A stretch of 64,000 nt of DNA from Phytophthora colocasiae (lineage: Eukaryota > Oomycota > Peronosporomycetes > Peronosporales > Peronosporaceae): contig JAGKQI010000028.1 in the NCBI GenBank assembly GCA_018806915.1, positions 434,001-498,000 on the forward strand. The letters run 5' to 3'. The notes beneath the pieces were generated by a model. That model was not told the origin of the DNA and ran no database searches. It saw nothing but the letters and a program-made list of their open reading frames with translations. Of this stretch, positions 55,601 through 64,000 are shown one piece after another. The translations under genes were made by a program, and so were the position numbers. The first letter of the stretch is position 1. Each line of letters begins with the position of its first letter.

Positions 55601-55954
55601 TGGATCTCCGGTAGTGCTCACACTGAGGTCATTTCCTTCGAGAAGTTCCAGTTGCTGCTGGTGATGTTAGCCACCTTGCCCTTGTCGGCTCCGAGCGCCA
55701 GTCCATGGGCTTCTTGGGTCGGGGACGACACTGCAACGTCCCATAGTGGTGGTCGCCCACTTGGCGAATCGTTGGTTGCATTTTTCAAGAAATTGGCAGC
55801 TAGTCCAGCGCTAATACGAGTCACAACGGAGACCAACACTGGAGGAAGTGAGGAAGGAGATTCAGGACCAAGTGGAGTGACCAGCAATCCACAGACGCTG
55901 TTTGTTCTGGAAACAAGACTAACTGCGTCGAATAACAACGATGAAATAATTTGA
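52694..55954 (+). CDS. Ankyrin-repeat and double-WW-domain protein
   Basis: The ATG at 52694 gives about 1086 residues in one exon. A disordered acidic N-terminus precedes ankyrin repeats at about residues 175-400 (MPPMHCAAYNGHVTCLELLL, RTPLFYACAANRLDCCALL, DTPVHVCCFFGWYQCLQLLL, RAIHAAACNGSADSLAVLL). Two WW domains follow near residues 429 and 506 (WVQCWDNDSGQAFYYNNLTG..WEVP and WTAVQDPASRAIYYKNTRTG..WEEP). Then comes a coiled coil (AREKRRQLEVHEQTLLQARL) and a long C-terminal region of unknown fold. WW domains bind Pro-rich partners; the protein is probably a scaffold. It lies 200 bp after the AIF-like gene on the same strand. Confidence 0.88.
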   Translation: MKKSSRVYVGDAIPPDTSAAERKAKRKLVSRLSHDISTEQLFSDDLIDGKVADGEDDENGSGTDSDGIPNDEEPVGAKQGQMYRIESHSALSSLEAKHLDKAPSLDESMESRPTTRPHKLAPLPGSPTARNSEAATSSGPAFRPSALLPTPEKEETTTQQPQVCSQCSTSREMPPMHCAAYNGHVTCLELLLQGNQGEKQPNHLDKKQRTPLFYACAANRLDCCALLARVRRVWLNTADRQMDTPVHVCCFFGWYQCLQLLLDAGADPHGRNAKGFKPSHLAATPECLEALLAYGDDLLQGDKLGRSPLFVACARNRVACVEFLCAWNNQSRSWMLELEDQRGDRAIHAAACNGSADSLAVLLRYGADPSTSNGKGMSPKDLSVANKHPECEALLDQAEKELAASAGTWLAPANAVDSDYGASSADGSGDWVQCWDNDSGQAFYYNNLTGKCQWEVPPGFESTQPQSSTDNSQYSEASTEVDDSNEEYVWVKKKKQTVCVVTSRETEWTAVQDPASRAIYYKNTRTGQSQWEEPDAVRELASAAGARTSQEASRVWEGLDKARSALAAAIAREKRRQLEVHEQTLLQARLYVRQRREDIAKREEQARLAQLLPRSSFVRRKKQSMMMKVTTHNRQATKTTTKVLNGQPSSLHEVLNENEEEEDPESEGGAEARLEEICSNEPALDMFLSTYLKLRGVRDLQVLTTEKRLSNCLFHYYVALVDPVHQRGMSKSQFRVILRDMNVIPGGAPAASASLVPSQGGSSAPLKLHVTDLIFSQAERTMAQEGSPTNASRLAHRQTASVAAGTDSHLGLTGFTTAMLIVRERVVAQVEQAMQSGGEEPEIDDDEEWFMLRYLVPLSLRLGARLLTQIRRCKELDLQLSGSQESTAVAARQLLIANRAAVQLLHRHYSRRELQADSDTVPLLSTPKGASRRLAMLTFRGLALFATDFNLLTPGVGLPALHFLLEAVNWISGSAHTEVISFEKFQLLLVMLATLPLSAPSASPWASWVGDDTATSHSGGRPLGESLVAFFKKLAASPALIRVTTETNTGGSEEGDSGPSGVTSNPQTLFVLETRLTASNNNDEII

Positions 55955-56070
55955 ATTTCCAGTGAAGCTGAAGATGGTTAGCTTGTTCCGCCATCCTTTG
56001 CAGCATGAGTTGAATGTCACCATTGGTGACGGAGGCAAAATACTTCACGACGCGAAATAGTCTACTTGCC

Positions 56071-57694
56071 TCACTTCGACAGGGTCGGAGAGCAGCTACT
56101 ACGACTTAAATGCAGCGTCTTCTTCGTTGTCTTCTTTGTGTAGTGGTACGTCGAGTCGGCCATGACTTGCAATGCTGACATTCTCCTCCAGAGCGGCAAT
56201 GAATTTGTGGTCGGGGGTTTTGATGCAGGTGTGGTCAGTCCAGGGTTATCTAGGTCTTCCAACGTCATCCGGTTGAGCTTTGGGGTCAACGGGTAACTTG
56301 GTTCATCTTCACTGCTAGTCAAATCGTCGAAATGGTCCTCATGCTGCTCTGAAGGTCCTTTGGAGTCCTGTAGCAAATTATCCAGCGCCTGTAGCGACTC
56401 TCTCGTCACTAATTCTTCTTCTCTCAACCGTACAGGGCCAACAGAAGCTGCAAAGTCCACTCTTGGTTGCCTCGGAAGCGAGTTCTTCGTCGTTGGTGGA
56501 CCTGCAGAAGCTGAGAAATCCATCTTACGACGAGGCTTCACCACATTAAACGCTCGGTTGCGCTGCCTGGCGCCTCGAGGAGATGTAAGAGCCCCGTATT
56601 GTCCAGCTCGGATCTCCTGACGAGCAATAGTCATCGCATCTTCCTCTGTTGTATGAGTGATACAAGGTGTGCAGAGCTCCACCGTCACCATGTGAGTCTC
56701 TTTACTACCAAAAGCACCAGGGAAGAGCAGCTTCTGGTCCACACTACACCTTGAACACATACGGACGCCACACATTTCGCAGCGTGTGGGGGAACTGAAG
56801 GCACGGTCTAACCCTTTCGTACACAGAGGACAGAGCGATGGAGAGACCAAAGCTCCAGCACGAGGGAGTTTCCGTTTGTGTTGAAGTCTCCAGGCCAATT
56901 TCCTCCGTTGTGCACAAACCCCTGCCTTCCAGAAGTACGTGAGCCCATTAGAGAGCGCCAAACTGTCCAGCACGCGGCCTTGAGCTGCCACTCGACCGGT
57001 CATGAAGACGTCCACCTGGTTCGGGTCATTCTCTTTCTGTCGTAACAAGACACATGCACAAGTCCCAGCTCCTTCCTGAGCTCTGGATATTGTGGTAGAT
57101 CCACCGAATGGATCAGGAAATGACCGAGCTTAGAGCCGTCCGGCCGGACTTTAATACCCGTGTGCTCCACGTACACAATGTCTCGAGGCAGCACGACGGC
57201 GCCCATGGCGGCCGGATGGGCCTTGACCAGCCACTTGACGCCCAGAACGGGTGGGCGATGGTCGGTCCTTTGAGCTCCTGGAGGACTTGAGCGTCCACCA
57301 CTTCATCATCTGAGATCACGGCCTTGGCCATTGTGTGCGCGGCGGTGGGCGTGTGGATCCCGTACACGACGTCCTCCAACGTCCCCTCCAAGCTGCCCAC
57401 GGCCAGTAATTCCGGCAACGGCCAGCTCTGCGCGTCTGTCTGATCGCGTCCCTGGTGGCATTGGCGATGGAAGGCGGCATTGGAGCGTTCGCGGTAGACG
57501 GTGATACGTTCGCGCGCCTTGAGCGGCTTCCAACGGCGCCGGTCCACCTCGCACCTGTCGCGTTGCACGTGCTGGTCGAACTGCTGCTCCGCCAGAGCAA
57601 CCTGTTGCGCCGCCAACGTCTCCAGCGCCTCCTGTTCGTCCAGCGAGAGAGGCACACGCGGGAACGCGTCACGGGACAGCGGGAACTTCCTCAT
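56071..57694 (-). pseudogene. START-like/FYVE-type protein 1, two single-base deletions
   Basis: The start MRKFPLSRDAFPRVPLSL resembles START-FYVE family members in oomycetes. A START-like lipid-binding domain follows (VGSLEGTLEDVVYGIHTPT; VLPRDIVYVEHTG; IHSVDLPQYPEL), then a CxxC zinc finger (CPLC, CEMCGVRMCSRCSVD, CTPC). The frame breaks twice. Near 57240-57250 a GGG run would need one more G to read FWGVKW. Near 57045-57050 a TT would need one more T to pass from VSC into LRQKENDPNQ. Both are one-base homopolymer losses. Otherwise conservation is good, so this is a recent pseudogene or uncorrected read error. It converges with the ankyrin/WW gene. Confidence 0.82.
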
Positions 57695-57829
57695 TGAGGT
57701 CGGCGGAAGATTGAAGAGTGGCGTCAACTTGGAGACTTTGGATGTCGCATCGGGTCTGACGGACGCGTTGCCGTGGGTCCCACGGCAACGCGTCCCGTCA
57801 CGGTGGGAGGAGAGGCGTGTCGGTATCAA

Positions 57830-58488
57830 CTAGAGGTGGCACTTGCACGACGCTCGGATATTCGATGCCGCTCGAACAGCTGGAGCTGGGAACATACATG
57901 TACACTTGAACCTCGTCTGCTTGTCAAGATGTGAGAAGCAATGCAAACGCTTGCTCTGCAGCGTATTACTACGTCGTAGGATACATGCAGACAAGCATTT
58001 GCAGTGCTGCGATGAGAGTGAACTTGCTCCGTTCCTCGCGTTATGCAGCTGATTGCTGGTTGTGTGCAACGTCGATAGAATGGCATGAGTGGGACGTCCG
58101 CCCCAGCCGCTGCACGGTCCTGGATTCACACGAGTAGTGGTCGGTTTTCAGAAGGTTGTGACGAGCATGTAGGGCGGACCGTCGACTGGTCCGACACTGG
58201 AGGGATGTTGCCAAGGCCGTCGCCAATGCAAGTGTGCTGTACATGATAGCCATTGTTTCCCTGCAGACACCAGTGCCGGTCGTGACAAGTGGATACTCTC
58301 AACTCGCCATGTATCGGTGGAGAAACGACTGAAGAAAGAACCTTCCGGCTCTTGTATCCGACATCTTGGTTTGGCAAGCTCTGCAACGGCGGACAAACTA
58401 ATGAATGACCTTGAGAATTGAATTGATGGTCTAAATTACTGCTTAAGCTTAGCTGCTGCATTTCAGCGCCCTCTTGCCGACGAGGGAG
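57830..58488. other. Intergenic region, no gene seen
   Basis: About 660 bp between START-FYVE genes 1 and 2. Short open frames on both strands lack domain or codon support. The promoter of gene 1 is expected at the left end. Confidence 0.6.
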
Positions 58489-58491
58489 CGC

Positions 58492-60338
58492 TTAGTCCAG
58501 GTCGACGATGTCTACATTGGACGCCGTGACGCACACGGACTGCGGCAGCGGAGCCCCACCGCAATTCATCGACTGCGTATTCATACGAGTGAACTGGTAG
58601 ACGTTTTCGGCAGTCTGTCGCAGCTCTTCCATGCGCTGCATGAGCTCGCGCTGACGTCGAAGTTGACTGTACATTGTCGAACCACTGGGCTTCGGCGGCA
58701 TCGACGACGCGAGCGGGTCCACAGGTTCGCACTCTGGTAGGTCCGAGAACGCACTAGGCGGTTGAGTCTTCCTTCGACCCGCTTCGCTTTCGTAAAAGTC
58801 CTCGTCCAGGTAGTCGCTGCTAGTGCTGACGATGCTGAGGCTTGTCAGATCTAGGTCGACCAGAGTCTCCGCTTTCACGGGTGGGTGGGTCACTGACCGT
58901 CTCCGGACCTGCACGGTGACGCCGTCAATGCTCAGACTCCTCCGTTGGGAGGACAGATCTTCCTCGTCCTCCTCCACGGGCGTCTCGAGACGTGAGTAGT
59001 TCGATGACGATAGCGCCGTGTTGTTGCTGGAGACAGTTGAGTTGGTCGAAGCTGGCTGGAGACCAGGTTGTTCAAGCTGTTAGGCATTTTTTTCTTGGGT
59101 GAAGACTGTGCTGCCAACTCAGAACGAGCCACGTCCGCGGCGCTGTAGGTTGAAGCCTTAGCGACGCACGTCGTGCAGAAGATGGTGTTTTGCTGCTTGA
59201 GTTCTTTCGGCCGGGCGACGCGGTAGCTCAGTCGACGGGTGACCCGACATCGAGAGCAAACGGCTTCGGAGCAGAGTTCACAGATAGCAACACTGCGGAA
59301 CAAGTGCAACGTAGTGGAGCATACAGCACAGGGTTTCGAGAACCCATTAGCTTTCGTTGATTTGGCAGACCCACTGCTGCGGCCACTCGTGTGGTTGGCC
59401 CCGCTGGTTCTGTTCAACGACCCGGCGCGCTTGATCTGTTCCTGTTCGAGCAAGTACTCGAGCTTCTTGCTGTGCGAACACTCCATAGCCTGACCAAGCT
59501 TCAGTAGAGCTCAAGCTGTCGATGCAATTGCGACGGCGCCAGGCATATGCCCACTTGGATCCACCAAGCCTTTCATGAACACGTCGACCGTGTTGTTCGA
59601 GAGTTGACGGAAGAGATGGCAAGACACGGCACGTGCTCGCAGCACTTGGTACTTGTCGGACAGTTCACCTAGGCCAGGTAGATCGATGGAGTGCATGATA
59701 TGGTAGCCTACGCGTTCTCCATTCGGGCGGTCAACAGCTCCCGAAGCCTCAACAAATACGAAATCACGCTTCGATGCGATCTTGCTCAACTCCAGTACGT
59801 TCCACTTGACACCGCAGAACTGGAACGGCTTATCGGGTGTTGGGGACTGAATGCAGTGCAGTAGCTCCGAGTCTAACAGCTCCTCATTTGTGTATGACGC
59901 ACGGATAAACGTGGACGTCGCATCCGTAGCGAGTAGTCCGTACATGACGTCGTCAAGCGTGCCGGCCATCGTTCCGATCGTCACCAGCTTTGGGATTCTC
60001 CAGATAGACTCTCCGTCTTCGTTAGAAGCTACGTGCGCGTACGATGCCGACGCTGCCGAGGACGCAGGAGCTGATGAGTTTGTTTGAACTGGTGCTGCTG
60101 GTGTTACCACTTCAGGTGTGGCGCCCGAGCGTTGTCGGTAGCAGATGAGGTTCTCGACCTTCTTGACGACTTTATACTGCGAACGCGGAAGCAACCGCCG
60201 CTGCTTCTTCTGGTGGGATTCATACTCCGCTAAAGTCTCTGATAGTGTTTGCTGGACAACCAGCTCGATGTGTTCGGTTTGTGCTTCAGAAAGCGACGGG
60301 TACTCGCCGAATGGCGCTTGGGACAACGGGAACTTCAT
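58492..60338 (-). pseudogene. START-like/FYVE-type protein 2, stop and frameshift
   Basis: From the ATG at 60338 (MKFPLSQAPFGEYPSL) the frame runs through the START-like domain (IGTMAGTLDDVMYGLLA; FCGVKWNVLELSKIASKRDFVFVEA; HIMHSIDLPGLGEL; VDVFMKGLVDPSGHMPG). It meets a TGA at 59511-59513, after which the same frame continues into MECSHSKKLEYLL and a zinc finger (CAVCSTTLHLFRS, CELCSEAVCSRCRV, FCTTCV). Near 59060-59070 the coding sequence moves to another frame (TNSTVSSNNTALSSS) and ends at 58492 after a coiled-coil-like segment (LRRQRELMQRMEELRQTAENVY). A paralogue at 61339 is unbroken at both points. Confidence 0.82.
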
Positions 60339-60344
60339 CCGCAC

Positions 60345-61338
60345 TTCAGCGATAGCGAGAAGATCGAGTAATGAAGCTTACGTGTAACCTTTCATGGTTA
60401 AGGTGGCTGCCGTTGACATTCGGAGCGACACCTGTGCAAGCTGTTGAGTCCAGTGTTGGCGGATTCGAGTTCGCTAGGGCCAGACGCCTCGCGGTTGGTT
60501 GCGAACGTAAGGATGGCCTGCCAACCCTGCACCGCTCCGCCATGTGGAACCTCGGCCACTGCTGGACGAACACGGTATATTTGGCTCGACAGCAGGCAAA
60601 AGAGAGTCACCACTCGAGAGTTTTTCGTGGCGATAGCGTTCATTCAGCCACAAGTCTCGATATGCGGCGTTCAACTGTCTCGAGTTGGAACGGCTGGCTT
60701 CGCTGCAAAATTGTCGATTCACCGCCACCAAGATGCAACGCGAAAAATGGATTCTCTGGAGCTGTAGAGCACTGGTTTTGCTTTACTGTGCTACTTCCCG
60801 GCGCTAAATGAGACTTTCGTCCAAGAATTCGGTCTCGAAAGTTCAGAATTGAAGTGGTAGGTCGGCGGACGTTTGTGTCCACTTCGCTGTGGGCCAACGT
60901 GACATGCTTCCCCGGTTTGTCGCTGATCAACCAGCGCTACGTGCAGCTAATTGTCCGAAGTAATTGCTACGCAGCACAGTAGATTCTTATCACGGTGTGG
61001 GGAGGATTTGCATCGCTGTCTTCAATCTATTCAATGGATCTGTACTGTACTGCACAGTAAAATCCTCCTTTCGGCATTGACGCTGTACAACCACACTGGA
61101 AAGAAGTATCTACCTGCTCGGATATGTTCACACAGCGCTGGGTGTGTGAAGCAACAAAGTTGTGCGTACGTTGGGTATTGACCACAACCAAAACAAGCAA
61201 AGTTGTTGGCTACACTTGGCTGTGCAGCATTCATTAGCTGCAACCAGAGGAATGGCAAAGTTTAGCAGCACATATTTTATTCCGGAACGCAGTAGGGCCT
61301 CCAAAGCTCCACGATAAATATCTCAGCTCATAATGGTC
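60345..61338. other. Intergenic region, no gene supported
   Basis: About 1 kb between START-FYVE genes 2 and 3. Plus-strand frames of 146 and 107 codons overlap here (60371-60811, 60444-60767) with no recognisable domain, weak codon bias and no conservation clue, so I do not call them. Confidence 0.55.
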
Positions 61339-64000
61339 TTACTGATTGATACCGACGGTCATGGCGCGCGTCGAGCGCAACCCGACCACGTTAAAAGCAA
61401 AAGGCTGGGAGAACGTTCGCACGCCGCGGAGGTTTCCGGTCGCGCTGGTGGGCGACGTCTTGGACACGCGGCCGCTGTCACGCTCCTTGAAAGCAGCCTC
61501 CGTGTTGGCTCTGGCCACCTGGTACGTCGTCTCGGCCACGTTATGTAGGTCCTGCATCTGCTGGAAGAGTTGGTGCTGGTAGTTCGACTCGCCGCCAGAC
61601 GACGGGACCGTCGTGTGCGCGCGGTGCAGACGCGGTTTGGATTCCTCCACCGAGTTTTCAGTGACACGCTCAGCCTTTGCGTACTCGGACAGCATCATGG
61701 CGTGCACCTCAGCAATGGGAGCAGCCTCTATCACTTCCACCTCCTCAGCCACGGCAACATCTGCCTCGCTGTGTGCGGGCACCGACACCGTCTTGGCCAA
61801 CGGGGACTCTTCATCAGCCATAAGTTCTTCATTCGTGTCTTCTTGAGCTTTCACAGCCGGTTGGTTGGGCTCCTTTTCAGCTTCTGAAAGCTCAAGAACC
61901 TTCTTGTCGGCCTCCGTAGACTCCTGTTCTTCCTTTGCTGGCTGCTCAATCTTTCCTGTAGGCTCCTTCTCGGCGTCCTTGTCACCATCATTCTCTTCTT
62001 CTTCCTCTTCTCCTTCAACAACAGGAGACTCGTGAGACTGAGCGTCGCTTGTGGGTGTCTCGCACACTTCGTAGTCATCGTCCATGACAGCCACGGACGA
62101 TGCGTAACTCGAGCGTCCCTCATCTTCCCCACCACTCTCAAAACCGCCATAGTCCTCTGACTCGAAGTCTTCGTTTTCGAGTTCATCAACGAGATCTTGT
62201 TCGCCCACTGACAACACGTAGTCAAGGTGACGCAGACTGCGGATGGTCATGGTCATGCGGTGGTCCAGTACGACGGGCTCCTCTCCTTCTACCTTGTCCT
62301 TTTCACCTGAAGCTGCAGCATTCTTGCCATTGTTCTCCATACCGAGGTCGGCAAGTGAGAGAGCGTCGTTCGTCAATGTACCGCTCGACAACGGCCCAGC
62401 GCTCATGCTGAACGTGTTAAACGATAAGTTCTTGGATAACCGGCCACCCGAACTCGGACGTTGGATCGGTGTGGACGACTGCGTTGATGTTGACGTTGAC
62501 GGGCGGGGGCCAACTGAGTATCCGAGGCCGGACTCCTCCTGGTTAGGACCGCGACTCTGGTTGAAGCTGCTTGGGCCACGGCTGAAGCCAAGACTGCTGG
62601 TGGCTGTGCTTCCTCGGCTGTTCATATCGCTGCCGCGACCTAGCACGACAGTAGCGTAAGTGTTCCTTTCCGACGAGAAACTGTGTCTGGAGTTCGTTGT
62701 AGAGATGGCCGATGACGCGCGCGTGCGGCCACGGGCGCGAACCCATAGCTCCTGACGAGCGATCTCCAACGCGCTCTCGTCGCTGACACTGGCGACGCAC
62801 TTCTTGCAGAAGTTAATGGACGACTGCGTTACCTGCGAGTTGAGCGTATCGCTGCTGAGCTTGCGCACGATACGGCAGCGGTTGCAGATCTGCTCGCAGC
62901 ACAATTGGCACAGCACAGTCTTCGAAAGCACTCCGGTTTTACCGCGACAAACACCACACTGACGACGGTGAGCTGTGGAGCTGTAGTTACTGCGCTGGGA
63001 CACAGGTTCCATCGCCGTCGACTCGCGCACACTCGACTCGTTAACCGGTGTGAGCGCAGAGAGGCCGCCCCGAGTGGACCGAATAACGCTGGCGCCCAGT
63101 GCGTGGCCGCCTCGAGAAGACGTGACACTGCCCATGCCCATGGCTGACGGACGTTCGTTCTGTAAGCAGAATGCGAGCTTCTTGTTGTGCGCACAGGACA
63201 CGGACTTCCAACAGTTGCTAAGCGCTGTGGCTGCTGACCGCACAGCCATGCGGTTGAAGACGTGGCCGCTCGGATCAACGGAAGCTGTCATGAAAACTTG
63301 CACGCGGTTGTTGCCCGTCTCCTCGAAGATGTAGCAGCTCGACACCTTGGCACGCAGGATGCGGTGTTCGTGCAGTTCCCGGCACGCCGGGATGTCGATT
63401 GAGTGCATGAGGTGGAAGCCCACGCGCGAGTTATCAGGTCGCATCATGATACCGGAGAACTCGAGGACGACAAAGTCACGGGGCAAAACGATGCGCGCAG
63501 CACCGCGGTGTTTGGCGCGGACAAACCACTTGATACCCAGGAAGCGGAACGGGTCAGCAGGCGACGGGCTCTTCATCTCGCGTAGCACGGCGCAGTCGGC
63601 GATGTGCTCGCCGAGGTACGAGCTGCGAAGGCGAACGGATGATGCATTTGGCGACACAACGCCGTACATGACGTCGTCTAGAGACCCACGCAGGTTGCCA
63701 ACAGCAAGGAGCCTCGGCAGACCCGAGGAAGCATCGTCGTCCAAATTGGCGTACGCGCCCGTCGTGAGGCGCGGCTCGGACAGTAAACCACCACTGCTGT
63801 AGCTGTCGTTGCCGGTTGTGCCGCGGCTGTCTTCTGTGGGGTCCAGATCCCTGTTCTTCCTAGGAGACGGAGGCACGAAACCGCGTCCACTGTTGAGCGA
63901 GATGGTGGGGTTCCTGCCGTCCGAGAGATCGGAGGTCAGCGGCCCCGACCGGCGCGCATTCTGACTGGGTCGGCTGCTGGTATTGGAAATGGCGCTCTGG
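61339..64000 (-). CDS. START-like/FYVE-type protein 3, intact, 5' end outside window
   Basis: The minus frame is open from 61339 to the window edge (last full codon at 63999), so the N-terminus is missing; at least 885 residues are visible. Order: Ser/Pro/Arg-rich start, START-like domain (VGNLRGSLDDVMYGVVSP; DPFRFLGIKWFVRAK; IVLPRDFVVLEFSG; HLMHSIDIP; QVFMTASVDPSGHVFN), zinc finger (CGVCRGKTG, CQLCCEQICNRCR, FCKKC; about 62965-62795), then a long acidic Ser/Glu-rich tail with coiled-coil potential near the end (YQHQLFQQMQDLHNVAETTYQ). START domains bind lipids and FYVE fingers bind PI3P, so a role in endosomal lipid sensing is inferred. It is the intact reference for the two broken neighbours. 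Confidence 0.88.
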   Translation of the reverse strand, partial: QSAISNTSSRPSQNARRSGPLTSDLSDGRNPTISLNSGRGFVPPSPRKNRDLDPTEDSRGTTGNDSYSSGGLLSEPRLTTGAYANLDDDASSGLPRLLAVGNLRGSLDDVMYGVVSPNASSVRLRSSYLGEHIADCAVLREMKSPSPADPFRFLGIKWFVRAKHRGAARIVLPRDFVVLEFSGIMMRPDNSRVGFHLMHSIDIPACRELHEHRILRAKVSSCYIFEETGNNRVQVFMTASVDPSGHVFNRMAVRSAATALSNCWKSVSCAHNKKLAFCLQNERPSAMGMGSVTSSRGGHALGASVIRSTRGGLSALTPVNESSVRESTAMEPVSQRSNYSSTAHRRQCGVCRGKTGVLSKTVLCQLCCEQICNRCRIVRKLSSDTLNSQVTQSSINFCKKCVASVSDESALEIARQELWVRARGRTRASSAISTTNSRHSFSSERNTYATVVLGRGSDMNSRGSTATSSLGFSRGPSSFNQSRGPNQEESGLGYSVGPRPSTSTSTQSSTPIQRPSSGGRLSKNLSFNTFSMSAGPLSSGTLTNDALSLADLGMENNGKNAAASGEKDKVEGEEPVVLDHRMTMTIRSLRHLDYVLSVGEQDLVDELENEDFESEDYGGFESGGEDEGRSSYASSVAVMDDDYEVCETPTSDAQSHESPVVEGEEEEEENDGDKDAEKEPTGKIEQPAKEEQESTEADKKVLELSEAEKEPNQPAVKAQEDTNEELMADEESPLAKTVSVPAHSEADVAVAEEVEVIEAAPIAEVHAMMLSEYAKAERVTENSVEESKPRLHRAHTTVPSSGGESNYQHQLFQQMQDLHNVAETTYQVARANTEAAFKERDSGRVSKTSPTSATGNLRGVRTFSQPFAFNVVGLRSTRAMTVGINQ

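Noticed and set aside
60371..60811. Plus-strand frame of 146 codons between START-FYVE genes
   Set aside because: No domain, poor codon bias, overlapping equal-length frames on both strands.
1..64000. CRISPR arrays, bacterial operons or plasmid origins
   Set aside because: Spliced genes, LTR elements and eukaryotic domain sets show a eukaryotic nuclear locus; no spaced short direct repeats of CRISPR type were seen.

Overview
The window looks like an oomycete nuclear genome, most likely a Phytophthora or downy-mildew relative. The evidence is GC-rich codon third positions in intact genes, short introns (59-75 bp, GT..AG), a tandem family of START-like plus FYVE-type zinc-finger proteins that is typical of oomycetes, and large Ty3/Gypsy chromoviruses. 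It divides into a transposon-dominated left part (1-28 kb), a duplicated and partly decayed block (28-34 kb), and an ordinary gene-dense right part (34-64 kb).

Left part. A 5'-truncated chromovirus (211-4945, remainder 19217-19531) has its reverse-transcriptase segment inverted in place. A 14.3-kb Gypsy element (4946-19212; LTRs 414 and 403 bp, about 1% divergent; 4-bp target duplication ACTA) is nested in it. Besides gag and pol, this large element carries two unexplained genes between pol and the 3' LTR: a long antisense ORF (15516-17327, minus) and a multi-pass membrane-protein ORF on the sense strand (17645-18911) that ends inside the 3' LTR. A third element (19562-27855, minus strand; 316-bp LTRs with two differences; target duplication TCTTC) lies in a duplicated copy of a host locus whose empty site is preserved at 33656-33660. 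It too has a long antisense ORF (20060-22290, plus) beside its 3' LTR, overlapping its own chromodomain on the other strand. The shared layout (gag-pol, then an antisense gene, then the 3' LTR) in two unrelated Gypsy elements is the most interesting feature here.

Middle part. Blocks of host DNA occur twice: 1-210 with 29842-30051; 19532-28334 (minus the third element) with 33631-34150; 28695-29660 with 30855-31860; 30537-30738 with part of the lipase gene at 32498-32707. This looks like a tandem duplication that was then invaded by transposons. It left truncated copies of a PX-AGC kinase and a lipase, and two copies of a small two-exon gene of unknown function.

Right part. In order: PX-AGC kinase (-), single-pass membrane protein (-), small C2 protein (+), ferlin-like multi-C2 protein (+), ABCD-type half transporter (-), small secreted Cys protein (+), MAP3K-like kinase with six exons (+), a frameshifted paralogue of the secreted protein (+), annexin (-), AIF-like mitochondrial oxidoreductase (+), ankyrin/WW protein (+), and three tandem START-FYVE genes (-). 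The first two START-FYVE genes are broken; the third is open and runs off the window. Several themes recur: phosphoinositide and membrane-binding domains (PX, C2, annexin, FYVE, START) and membrane trafficking. Many breaks are single-base indels, some in homopolymers, so read-level checking is needed before calling them pseudogenes.
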